Shown here piece by piece: positions 8,082-16,167 of a stretch of DNA of 64,000 nucleotides. Location: assembly GCA_028290405.1 (NCBI GenBank), contig JAQGJX010000014.1, positions 1 to 64,000 of the forward strand. Reading direction: 5' to 3'. The position numbers and the translations under genes are program-made. The notes beneath the pieces were generated by a model. The model was not told the origin of the DNA. It searched no databases and saw only the letters and a program-made list of their open reading frames with translations. Every line of letters starts with the position of its first letter. The first letter of the stretch is position 1. Source of the DNA: Hyphomicrobiales bacterium. GTDB lineage: Bacteria > Pseudomonadota > Alphaproteobacteria > Rhizobiales > Beijerinckiaceae.

Positions 8082-9125
8082 TCAGCCGGGTTGGCGCCGA
8101 AAGGGCCACAGGCTGGAGCTCATATACTCGTAGACCTTCTCGCCGCGCTGGTTCACGCCTTCGCAGGCGTTGAACACCATGCCCCAGCCCGCGCGCGAGC
8201 TCGGGCGCTTGTCGGCGAGCGTCATGGAGAACGACACAGTGTCGCCCACGAGCACGGGGCGCAGCCATTTCAGGTCGCGAAAGCCCGGCGACGGCCCCTT
8301 GGGGGCTTCGGGCAGGCCCCGACGCCGGGCCTCGTCCGTATAGAGACGGCGCGTCGCCACAAGACGCGCCATGCAGGCGGCCGCCGTGTGCCAGCCGGAC
8401 ACCGACAGCCCGCCGAACAGCCCCTGCGCGGCGGCGGCTTCGTCAAGGTGGAACGGCTGGGGATCGTAGGCGGCCGCAAAGCGCAGCGCCTCCTCGCGGC
8501 CAAACACGTACTCGCCGATCTCAAGACGGCGCCCGATCACGAGATCGTCGTACCAGCCGCTCATCACGCCTTCGTCGTCGGCGCAGTCCGCCGGCGCGGG
8601 CGTCAGGTTCGCCGCCAGAACGGGGTTCGCCTGGACAGGCGCTTTCGCGGCCGCGCTCGCGGGCGCGTCAGCGGCGTCCCGCCGGCCGATGAAGAGCGAG
8701 GCGACCTGCGTCATCTTCAGCTCGCCGCCCTGCGCGCTCACCTCGAACCGCACGCGCACCAGGCCGACCCCTGGGCGCGACTTGAGGGGGCGGGCGTCAA
8801 GGATCGTGATGCGCGCGCTGAGCACGTCGCCGGGGCGCACCGGCTTCAGCCAGCGCAATTCCTCGATGCCCGGGGAGCCCAGCGACGCCGCGCCCACGAG
8901 CAGATGGTCCGCATGCAGGCGCATGGCGGCCGACGCCGTGTGCCAGCCGGACGCCGCCAACCCGCCAAGGATGCTGGCGCGTCCGGCTTCCTCGTCCAGA
9001 TGGAAGGGCTGGGGATCGTAAGCCGTCGCGAAGGCGACGATCTCGTCGCGCGTCATCTCGTACGCGCCGTACTCCATGACGTCGCCGACGTGGAAGTCCT
9101 CGTAGTATTTCGTCTCGCCCTGCAT
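8082..9125 (-). CDS. Tandem MaoC-like dehydratase (two hot-dog domains fused)
   Basis: A 347-residue protein made of two MaoC/hydratase-2-type hot-dog domains (about 5-150 and 190-340) joined by an Ala/Pro-rich linker. Each half repeats the same landmarks: F-A-T/A-A-Y-D-P-Q-P-F-H-L-D-E and G-G-L-x-x-S-G-W-H-T-A, then L-R/K-W-L-K/R-P-V. Both halves keep the Asp and His of the hydratase motif, so both may be active on acyl-CoA thioesters. The start ATG 9125 has GGAGG ten bases upstream; an in-frame upstream extension has no family similarity. The true substrate is unknown. Confidence 0.85.
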   Translation of the reverse strand: MQGETKYYEDFHVGDVMEYGAYEMTRDEIVAFATAYDPQPFHLDEEAGRASILGGLAASGWHTASAAMRLHADHLLVGAASLGSPGIEELRWLKPVRPGDVLSARITILDARPLKSRPGVGLVRVRFEVSAQGGELKMTQVASLFIGRRDAADAPASAAAKAPVQANPVLAANLTPAPADCADDEGVMSGWYDDLVIGRRLEIGEYVFGREEALRFAAAYDPQPFHLDEAAAAQGLFGGLSVSGWHTAAACMARLVATRRLYTDEARRRGLPEAPKGPSPGFRDLKWLRPVLVGDTVSFSMTLADKRPSSRAGWGMVFNACEGVNQRGEKVYEYMSSSLWPFRRQPG

Positions 9126-9247
9126 CGTCCGGCGTCCTCCGCTTCTGGTCTGGCGGCCCCAGACGCCGCTGCGCTGTTGCCACCGCGCAGCGCCGTTGTG
9201 GACCGCGCGCCTCCCGCCGCGAGGCGCCGCGCTGGGACTTTCTGCCG

Positions 9248-10345
9248 CTAGTTGGCGAACCGGAAGTGCAGCACGTCGCCGTCCTGCACCACGTATTCCT
9301 TGCCCTCCAGCCGGAACTTGCCGGCCTCGCGGGCGCCGGACTCGCCGTTGCACGCCACGTAGTCGGGATAGGCGATGGTCTCGGCGCGGATGAAGCCTTT
9401 TTCGAAATCCGTATGGATGACGCCTGCGGCCTGCGGACCCTTGGTGCCCTTCTCGATGGTCCAGGCGCGCGCTTCCTTGGGGCCCACGGTGAAATACGTC
9501 ACCAGATGCAGCAGGTCGTAGCCCGCGCGGATGACGCGGTTGAGGCCCGGCTCCTCAAGGCCCACGGCCTCCAGGTAGTCCGTCTGCTCGGCGGGCGGCA
9601 GAACGGCGATCTCGCTTTCGATCTTGGCGGAGACCACCACGGCGACGGCGCCCTCTTCCTTGGCGCGCGCCATCACGCGCTCGGAGAAGTTGTTGCCCTT
9701 GTCGGCGCAGGCCTCCTCGACGTTGCACACGTAGAGAACGGGCTTGGAGGACAGGAGGCCCAGCGCGGCGAACGCCCTGCGCTCGTCGGGGCTGATGTTC
9801 GCTGTGCGGGCAGGCTTGCCCTCGCGCAGCACCGCGAGGCAGCGGGCCATGAGGTCGTAGGCTTCCTTGGAATCCTTGTCGCCGCTCTTGGCCTTCTTCT
9901 CGATGGGCACGATGCGCTTTTCGAGGCTTTCGAGATCGGCGAGCATCAACTCGGTCTCGATGGTCTCGATGTCGTCGATGGGGTCGATCTTGCCTTCGAC
10001 GTGGGTGATGTCGCCGTCTTCAAAGCAGCGCACCACGTGCGCGATGGCGTCGCATTCGCGGATGTTGGCGAGGAACTGGTTGCCCAGCCCCTCTCCCTTG
10101 GAGGCGCCGCGCACGAGGCCCGCGATATCCACGAACGTCAGCCGCGTGGGGATGATCTCCTTGGAGCCCGCGATCTTCGCCAGCGTCTCGAGGCGCGCGT
10201 CCGGCACCGCCACGTCGCCGACGTTCGGCTCGATGGTGCAGAACGGGTAATTGGCCGCCTGGGCGGCCGCCGTTTGCGTCAGCGCGTTGAAGAGGGTCGA
10301 CTTGCCGACGTTCGGCAGGCCGACGATGCCGCATTTGAAGCCCAT
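9248..10345 (-). CDS. ychF: Redox-regulated ATPase YchF (Obg family)
   Basis: A 365-residue P-loop protein that prefers ATP and binds ribosomes. It shows G-L-P-N-V-G-K-S-T-L-F-N-A-L-T (G1, residues 8-22), N-Y-P-F-C-T-I-E-P-N switch I near 32, D-I-A-G-L-V switch II near 73, the family N-V-E-E in place of N-K-x-D near 209, and the C-terminal TGS domain ending in V-L-H-F-R-F. Length is normal. It is transcribed alone. Confidence 0.96.
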   Translation of the reverse strand: MGFKCGIVGLPNVGKSTLFNALTQTAAAQAANYPFCTIEPNVGDVAVPDARLETLAKIAGSKEIIPTRLTFVDIAGLVRGASKGEGLGNQFLANIRECDAIAHVVRCFEDGDITHVEGKIDPIDDIETIETELMLADLESLEKRIVPIEKKAKSGDKDSKEAYDLMARCLAVLREGKPARTANISPDERRAFAALGLLSSKPVLYVCNVEEACADKGNNFSERVMARAKEEGAVAVVVSAKIESEIAVLPPAEQTDYLEAVGLEEPGLNRVIRAGYDLLHLVTYFTVGPKEARAWTIEKGTKGPQAAGVIHTDFEKGFIRAETIAYPDYVACNGESGAREAGKFRLEGKEYVVQDGDVLHFRFAN

Positions 10346-10553
10346 GGAACCAGTCCCGCTTGTTGCAGGGCGCGCCAGCCGCCGGGGCTTCGCCCATCCG
10401 GTCCCGCTTCGCCCACGCCTGATTGATCGTCGGGTGCATAGACCCCAGCGGGGGAAGGGATGTCAATCAGGCGCATTTGACTTCCCCGCGCCAATCCGCA
10501 TGGTCGCGCCGCTCAAGCGCCCAAGAGCGAATCCCCACATATCAGGAACAGAC

Positions 10554-11801
10554 ATGGCCAGCTGCGGCCTCGATTTCGGCACGTCCAACACCACGCTCGG
10601 CGTCCCGGGCGGGAACGGCCCCTCGCTCGCCCGTCTCGAACATGACGACGTGACCATTCCCAGCGCGATCTTCTTCGCCTGGAACGGCGACGCGCTGATC
10701 GGCCGCGCGGCCGTCTCGGCCTACGTGGACGGCGCGCCCGGCCGCCTGATGCGCAGCCTGAAGTCGGCGCTCGGCGGCTCGCTCATCGACGAAACCACGC
10801 AGATCGGCCGCAAGCGGCTGCGCTTCACGGAGGTCATCGCCCGCTACATCGCGCTTGTGAAGGCGCGGGCGGAGGCGGACGGCGGCGCGGCGCTGGACAG
10901 CGTGGTGCACGGCCGGCCGGTCCATTTCGTGGACAGCGACCCTGACGGCGACCGCAAGGCGGAGGACGCGCTGCGCGGGATCGCCGAGAGCATCGGCTTC
11001 AAGCACGTCTCGTTCCAGTTCGAGCCCATCGCGGCGGCGCTGGACTACGAGCGGCAGGTGCGGGCCGAGGAAATCGCGCTTGTGGTGGACATCGGCGGCG
11101 GCACCTCCGACTTCTCCCTGGTGCGCCTGAGCCCCGACGCCGCCAAACGCAACGACCGCGCCAGCGACGTGCTGGCCAACGACGGCGTGCGCGTGGGCGG
11201 CGTGGATTTCGACCGCGAGCTGTCGCTGGCGAGCGTGATGCCGCATCTGGGCTATCGCAGCCCCATGAAGCGCGCGGGCGTGGACGCGCCAGCGGGCTAT
11301 TTTCACGACCTCGCCACATGGGCGAGCATCAACCGGCTCTACAGCCAGAAGATCCTCCAGCAGGTGAAGGAAATCCGCCGCGACTCCGCGCGCCCGGACC
11401 TCATTGGCCGGCTGCTGCGGGTGCTGGAATCGCAGCGCGGGCATTCGCTGGCCATCGACGTGGAGCGGGCCAAGATCGCCCTGTCCGACGCGCAGACGGC
11501 GCACATCGCGCTGGACTGGCTGGCGGACGGCCTTCAGGCCGACGCGTCGCGCCCCCAGTTCATCGCAAGCTCCGCGCGGCTGACGCAGCGCATCACCGAC
11601 AGCGTCGTCTCCTGCCTGAACCAGGCGGGGTTGGGCGCCGACAAGGTGGACGCGCTGTTCCTCACCGGCGGCACGACGCGCATTCCCCATGTGCGGGAAG
11701 CCATTCTGGCCATGGCGCCGCGCGCCCGGGTGGTGGAGGGCGACACGTTCGGCTCCGTCGGCATGGGGCTGACGATCGAGGCGGCGCGCCGCTACGGCTG
11801 A
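10554..11801 (+). CDS. Hsp70-family (YegD-like) ATPase
   Basis: A 415-residue actin-like ATPase. Phosphate-1 motif L-D-F-G-T-S-N-T-T is at residues 6-14, phosphate-2 V-V-D-I-G-G-G-T-S-D-F near 175 and the adenosine motif L-F-L-T-G-G-T-T-R-I-P near 362. The substrate-binding domain of DnaK is absent, as in E. coli YegD (about 450 residues). The chaperone role is unproven. ATG 10554 was chosen because the ATPase fold starts four residues later. Its stop abuts, tail to tail, the stop of the small gene at 11802. Confidence 0.85.
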   Translation: MASCGLDFGTSNTTLGVPGGNGPSLARLEHDDVTIPSAIFFAWNGDALIGRAAVSAYVDGAPGRLMRSLKSALGGSLIDETTQIGRKRLRFTEVIARYIALVKARAEADGGAALDSVVHGRPVHFVDSDPDGDRKAEDALRGIAESIGFKHVSFQFEPIAAALDYERQVRAEEIALVVDIGGGTSDFSLVRLSPDAAKRNDRASDVLANDGVRVGGVDFDRELSLASVMPHLGYRSPMKRAGVDAPAGYFHDLATWASINRLYSQKILQQVKEIRRDSARPDLIGRLLRVLESQRGHSLAIDVERAKIALSDAQTAHIALDWLADGLQADASRPQFIASSARLTQRITDSVVSCLNQAGLGADKVDALFLTGGTTRIPHVREAILAMAPRARVVEGDTFGSVGMGLTIEAARRYG

Positions 11802-12059
11802 TCAGTGGTCGTGGTCGCCCTCGTCCGGCTCGGGGCCCATGGCCTCGCGGATGGCGGCGGGATAGGCGGCCTTCAGGGCCTCGACCTGCGAGGCCCCCAC
11901 GGGGCCAGGCGCATGGGCGGCGGCTTCCGCCAGCAATTGGTCCACCGAAGCCTTGGTGAGCAGCCCGTGCAGCACGAAGGTGGACAGCACGTTGGCGAGC
12001 GTGGCGTTGAGCGCCTCAAGGCGCGCTTCCAGGTGGGCTATGCGGTCGTCGGGGGTCAT
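11802..12059 (-). CDS. Small acidic hypothetical protein with Asp/His tail
   Basis: An 85-residue protein: a predicted coiled coil (D-D-R-I-A-H-L-E-A-R-L-E-A-L-N-A-T-L-A, residues 4-22), a central helical part, and an acidic terminus ending E-G-D-H-D-H that could bind metal. GAGAGG lies eight bases before the chosen ATG (12059); an upstream in-frame start lacks a clear site. It lies 53 bases downstream of the CcoA-like transporter on the same strand, so it could be the last gene of the cco transcript. No family recognised. Confidence 0.6.
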   Translation of the reverse strand: MTPDDRIAHLEARLEALNATLANVLSTFVLHGLLTKASVDQLLAEAAAHAPGPVGASQVEALKAAYPAAIREAMGPEPDEGDHDH

Positions 12060-12112
12060 GGGCGCCTCTCGTTTGCGCACTTGTTATAGAGCCCGCAGGC
12101 GCGAGAGCCAGC

Positions 12113-13258
12113 CTAGAGCGGCGCGAACCGATAGGCCGCCAGCGCGCCCGCGATTGCGGCGAGGAACAGCGCGGCGTCATGGGCGCCCAGCATCAGGCGG
12201 CCCGGCTGCGCCGCCTCGTGCAGCCACAGGGTCGAACCGACGGTGGCGAGCGACCAGCCCAGCGCCAGCACGACGAGCGCGACGGTGAAACCCGCCGCCC
12301 CCTGGGCGCCGATAAAGATGGCGAGCGCCGCGGTGACGAGCGCCAGCCCCAACGCCGCCATGGACCTGCCGCCCACGCGCCCCGCCAGCGGCGCGAGCAG
12401 GAAGCCCGGCGCATACATGGCGACCACGTGCCACGCCACCGCGCCCATCACGCCGGCCGCCGAGACGCCGCAGGCCACCATGGAGAACGGCCCAGCGAGC
12501 ATCAGGAGGTTCATGGCGAACCAGGCGAGCGCCGCCACGAGCGTTGGCGCGAACATGGCGCCCCACAGCGGCCTGGCGGCGACGGCGCCGGGCGTCTCCA
12601 CCGGCAGGCGGCGCGAAGAGAAGGCCGCGAGGCTGAGCGCCACGACCTGCGCGGCTGCGGCCGCCAGCGCCGTCCCCACATAGACGCCCGGCGCGAGGCT
12701 TTCGGCGAAACCCGCCAGCGCCGGCCCCGCGAAGCCCGCGAGCGCGCCCGCGCCGAACACCAGGCCCACCGCCGCCACGCGCTGCGCGGGCGTGGCGCCG
12801 ACCCCCGCCTCGTGCCGGTAAAACAGGGTGAAGCCCTGCGCGACCCCCATCCAGAACGCTCCCAGGAGGAGCGCCGCAAAGGCGTTGGCGGAGAGCGCGA
12901 ACGCCATCATCAATCCGCCCGCGACGCCATGGGAGGCGCCCAGCGCGAAGGACGCGCGACGGCCGAACGTATCCAGCAGGAACGACGCCGGGAACGTGGC
13001 GAGCGCCGCCCCCAGCAGCATGGCCACGAGAGGCGCGACCGCCAATCCGGGACGCGGCGCAAGCAGCAGGCCCGCCAAGGGCATCAGCCCCGTGACGAGC
13101 GTTTGCGACAACACCGACGCCGCAAAGCCGCCCGCCAGCGTCGCAAGGCCCCGCGCCTCCCCGGCGACCGGCGTTCCCGCGGGGCAAAAGCACGATAAGC
13201 GCCCGGCCCGCGCCGGAGGAAGCTTGCTGGCGTGCCGGTCGGCCGGCGCAAGGCTCAT
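12113..13258 (-). CDS. ccoA: CcoA-like MFS transporter, probable copper importer for cbb3 oxidase
   Basis: A 381-residue protein with about 12 hydrophobic segments and the MFS loop motif L-D-T-F-G-R-R (95-101). In the second half it carries M249-x3-M253 and H277-x3-M281. In Rhodobacter capsulatus CcoA the copper-binding motifs are, as I recall, Met233-x3-Met237 and His261-x3-Met265, with the same 28-residue spacing. The start ATG overlaps the ccoS stop (ATGA), so it is translated with the oxidase assembly genes. This context plus the motifs makes import of Cu for the haem-CuB centre the best assignment. The first ~35 residues are an unusual soluble extension with C23 and C25; a later start is possible. 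Confidence 0.75.
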   Translation of the reverse strand: MSLAPADRHASKLPPARAGRLSCFCPAGTPVAGEARGLATLAGGFAASVLSQTLVTGLMPLAGLLLAPRPGLAVAPLVAMLLGAALATFPASFLLDTFGRRASFALGASHGVAGGLMMAFALSANAFAALLLGAFWMGVAQGFTLFYRHEAGVGATPAQRVAAVGLVFGAGALAGFAGPALAGFAESLAPGVYVGTALAAAAAQVVALSLAAFSSRRLPVETPGAVAARPLWGAMFAPTLVAALAWFAMNLLMLAGPFSMVACGVSAAGVMGAVAWHVVAMYAPGFLLAPLAGRVGGRSMAALGLALVTAALAIFIGAQGAAGFTVALVVLALGWSLATVGSTLWLHEAAQPGRLMLGAHDAALFLAAIAGALAAYRFAPL

Positions 13259-13404
13259 TTGCGGATGTCCTCGTCGGACAGGATGCGCCAGGCGGCGCCT
13301 TCCAGATCGTCGTATTGCCCCGCCCGCATGGACCAGAGGAACATGCCAAGCCAGACGCCGCCAAGCAGCAGCGCGAGCGGCACGAGATAAACAAGCACGT
13401 TCAT
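13255..13404 (-). CDS. ccoS: cbb3 oxidase maturation protein CcoS
   Basis: A 49-residue single-span membrane protein: N-terminal helix (L-V-Y-L-V-P-L-A-L-L-L-G-G-V-W-L-G-M-F), then W-S-M-R-A-G-Q-Y-D-D-L-E-G, the hallmark of CcoS, and a charged tail. CcoS is needed to obtain active cbb3 oxidase with haem b and copper in CcoN. Both ends overlap neighbours by four bases (ATGA), coupling it to ccoI upstream and the CcoA-like gene downstream. Confidence 0.95.
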   Translation of the reverse strand: MNVLVYLVPLALLLGGVWLGMFLWSMRAGQYDDLEGAAWRILSDEDIRK

Positions 13405-15635
13405 GCGCCGGCCTTCCTGAATGTCGCCGCCACGGGCCGCTCGCGCGCAGCGCTCTTCGGCGCAGCGCGCGCGGAGCTTCGGGCCCGCAGGGCGTTGAGG
13501 GTGACGAGGATCGACGAGCCCGACATGGCGAGCGCCGCGATGAGCGGCGTGACGAAGCCAGCCACGGCCAGCGGCACCGCGACAGCGTTATAAACGACCG
13601 CGAGCCAGAGGTTCTGGCGCATGAGGGCGCGCGCCTTGCGAGACAGATCGAGCGCCAGCACGATGGGCGCGAGCCTGTCGCCCAGGAACATTGCGTCCGC
13701 GCCTGCCCGCGCCATGTCCACCGCATCGATCGGCGACATGGACGCGTGGGCGCCCGCCAGCGCAGGCGCGTCGTTCAGGCCGTCGCCAACCATGAGGACC
13801 CGGCGCCCCGCCCGCGACAGCTGGTTGATGAACGCGATCTTCTCGTCCGGCTTCACGCCGCCGCGCCAATCGCTCACGCCCAGCGCCTGCGCCACAGGGG
13901 CCACGGCGTCCGGGCGGTCGCCGGACAGAATGGAGACGCCGATGTTGCGCGCGCGCAGGTCCGCGATCACCTGGCAGGCGTCGGCGCGCAAAGCCTGCCG
14001 GATTTCGAAGGTGGCCGTGCGCCCTCCGACGCGCAGACGCATCAGCGACACGTCCGCCCCGCGCGGCGCTTCGTCGGCCATTGCGCAGAACGCCGCGCCG
14101 CCAAGGCGCGCCTCGACGCCGCCCACCAGCGCGCTCACGCCTGCGCCCGCAGTCTCGCTTGCGTCCGCAAACGGCGTATCGGCGCCGCCCGCGCGCGCGA
14201 TGGCGACCGCAAGGGGATGCCTGCTGGACAGGGCCAGCCTCGCCGCAAGGGCGAGCAGGTCGGCGGGGATTTCGTGCGCGTTGGCGACGCGGGGCGCGGG
14301 CAGCGTCAGCGTTCCGGTCTTGTCGAAGACCACGTGGTCGATTTCGGCGAAGCGTTCGATGGCGTCCGAAGCGTTGAGATAGACGCCCGCGCGAAACAGG
14401 CCCCCGGTGGCCACCACCTGGACGGCGGGCACGGCGAGCGCGAGCGCGCAGGGGCATGTGACGATGAGAACCGCGATGGCCGTGACGATGGCGAAGTGGG
14501 CGCCTGCGCCGGCGAGAAGCCAGAAGGCCAGCGTGCACAGCGCCGTCAGGTGCACCAGCGGCGCGTAGATCGCGGACGCGCGATCCGCCAGGCGCCGATA
14601 GCGAGACTTGACCTCGCTGGCCTGCTCCACGAGGCGGCGCACGTCGTCGATCAGCGAAGACTCTCCAGCGGCCGTGACGCGCAGCGTCAACGCGCCCTGC
14701 CCGCTCAGCGAACCCGCCCACGCCTTGGCGCCCGGGCCGATCTCGCGCGGCAGCGTCTCGCCCGTGATGGCGCTTTCATCGACGCACGAGGCGCCCGAAA
14801 GCACGAGCGCGTCGCCCGGGACGCGGTCGCCAGGGCGCACCATGACGCAATCGCCCGCACGCAGCGCCGCCACCGGGATCGTGACGATCTCCCCGCCGGG
14901 CCCGAGCCTATGCGCAAGGTCGCCCTTGAGGGCCGCCATGTTGGCCGCAGCGGTCCGCATCCGCACGCGCATCATCTGATCGAGCGCGCGGCCCGCGAGC
15001 AGGAAGACCAGCAGCATGATGGCCGAGTCGAAATAGGCGTGCTCGGCATGGTTCAGCGTCTCATACAGCGACATGCCGATGGCGAGGATGACGCCAAGCG
15101 AGATCGGCACGTCCATGTTGAGCTTGCGGGCGCGCAGCGCCGCCAGCGCGCTTCGAAAGAACGGTTGGCCGGCGTAAGCGGCGGCGGGCATGACGAGCAG
15201 CGCCGAGAGCCAGTGGAAGAAATCGCGCGTTTCCGGCCCAATGTCGCTCACGGCGCCGAACCACACCGCCAACGACAGAAGCATCACGTTCATCATCGCG
15301 AAGCCCGCGACGCCGAGGCAGCGCAGCAACCAGCGAGTCTGCCGCACGTCCTCCGCCTCAAGCCGGTGAAGCTCGAACGGGTGCGCCCGGAAGCCGCGGG
15401 CCGCAAGGCTTTCGAGAACGGACTGCGCATCGCAGGCCTCGTCCCGCCATGCGACGCTTAGACGGCGGCTGCCCACGTTGAGCCGCGCCGATACGACGCC
15501 GGGCACGTCCCGTGCGCTCGACTCGATGTCGTCGATGCAGGCGGCGCAGTCCGCGCCGTCGATGGCGAAGTCCATCGTGGCGTCGCCGGCGTCCGTGCGC
15601 CGGATGAAATGCGACAGGTCCAGGGTATCGGCCAT
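13401..15635 (-). CDS. ccoI: P1B-type copper-exporting ATPase CcoI (FixI)
   Basis: A 744-residue copper-translocating P-type ATPase that delivers Cu to the periplasmic side for cbb3 assembly. It has an N-terminal heavy-metal domain with C30-A-A-C33, eight membrane spans, the actuator T-G-E (291-293), C394-P-C396 in the transport site, the phosphorylation motif D438-K-T-G-T, an S-R-H-P nucleotide-site motif and G-D-G-L-N-D-A-P-A-L. The start ATG 15635 is seven bases after the ccoH stop. It matches FixI/CcoI by position in ccoGHIS. Confidence 0.95.
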   Translation of the reverse strand: MADTLDLSHFIRRTDAGDATMDFAIDGADCAACIDDIESSARDVPGVVSARLNVGSRRLSVAWRDEACDAQSVLESLAARGFRAHPFELHRLEAEDVRQTRWLLRCLGVAGFAMMNVMLLSLAVWFGAVSDIGPETRDFFHWLSALLVMPAAAYAGQPFFRSALAALRARKLNMDVPISLGVILAIGMSLYETLNHAEHAYFDSAIMLLVFLLAGRALDQMMRVRMRTAAANMAALKGDLAHRLGPGGEIVTIPVAALRAGDCVMVRPGDRVPGDALVLSGASCVDESAITGETLPREIGPGAKAWAGSLSGQGALTLRVTAAGESSLIDDVRRLVEQASEVKSRYRRLADRASAIYAPLVHLTALCTLAFWLLAGAGAHFAIVTAIAVLIVTCPCALALAVPAVQVVATGGLFRAGVYLNASDAIERFAEIDHVVFDKTGTLTLPAPRVANAHEIPADLLALAARLALSSRHPLAVAIARAGGADTPFADASETAGAGVSALVGGVEARLGGAAFCAMADEAPRGADVSLMRLRVGGRTATFEIRQALRADACQVIADLRARNIGVSILSGDRPDAVAPVAQALGVSDWRGGVKPDEKIAFINQLSRAGRRVLMVGDGLNDAPALAGAHASMSPIDAVDMARAGADAMFLGDRLAPIVLALDLSRKARALMRQNLWLAVVYNAVAVPLAVAGFVTPLIAALAMSGSSILVTLNALRARSSARAAPKSAARERPVAATFRKAGA

Positions 15636-15642
15636 GGCGCGT

Positions 15643-16167
15643 CTATCTTTGTTGCTCGATCTTGCGGTCATCCACCTGCACGCGGTTGCGCGAGCGAAAC
15701 AGAACGGCGTCGCCGGCGCGCATCTCAATCGTCAGGTCCCACGCGCCCGCAGGCAGGTCGAGGACGCCGCGCCAGGCCAGCGGACCCGCCTGCTCAAGCG
15801 CGGCTTCCCGGTCCTGGCGCCCGTCCGAGGGATGTTCGAAGCGGGCCAGCACGGCGAACTCGGCCTGTGCGCCAGCGTCCATGCGCTGAACGGAGACGAG
15901 GGTGCGGCCCGCGCCCACGCGCTGCAGCTTCGCGTCCACCGTCCAGGCGCGCTGGTCCTGCGCCCGGGCCGCGGCGAGCTGGCGATCGTGCGAAACGCCC
16001 GCCATGTAGGCGTTCTTCTCGCCGATGCCGCTGAAGGTGGAGATGGCGAAGCGCAACAGCGTCATGTTGACGGCGATCACCGTGCCAAAGAACGCCAGCA
16101 GGATGATGAGCACCATGCGGCCCGTCAGCTTGCGGCCCGTGTCTGCGCTGTCAGCGGCGTTCGTCAT
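15643..16167 (-). CDS. ccoH: cbb3 oxidase assembly protein CcoH (FixH)
   Basis: A 174-residue protein with one N-terminal membrane helix (V-L-I-I-L-L-A-F-F-G-T-V-I-A-V-N, residues 19-34) followed by a periplasmic domain carrying the FixH pattern N-A-Y-x-A-G and a late G-A-W-D-L segment. It interacts with CcoN during assembly. The start overlaps the ccoG end by 17 bases. Confidence 0.92.
   Translation of the reverse strand: MTNAADSADTGRKLTGRMVLIILLAFFGTVIAVNMTLLRFAISTFSGIGEKNAYMAGVSHDRQLAAARAQDQRAWTVDAKLQRVGAGRTLVSVQRMDAGAQAEFAVLARFEHPSDGRQDREAALEQAGPLAWRGVLDLPAGAWDLTIEMRAGDAVLFRSRNRVQVDDRKIEQQR

Noticed and set aside
9167-9192. Hairpin CGCTGCGC / GCGCAGCG downstream of ychF as a terminator
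   Set aside because: The stem is 8 bp with a 10-base loop, but no T-run follows on either strand; GC-rich DNA yields many such stems.
12828-15461. Long plus-strand open frame (877 codons) opposite ccoI
   Set aside because: Its residues are rich in R, H, Q and A with no domain, it runs antisense to a clear P-type ATPase, and such frames are expected from codon bias in high-GC DNA.
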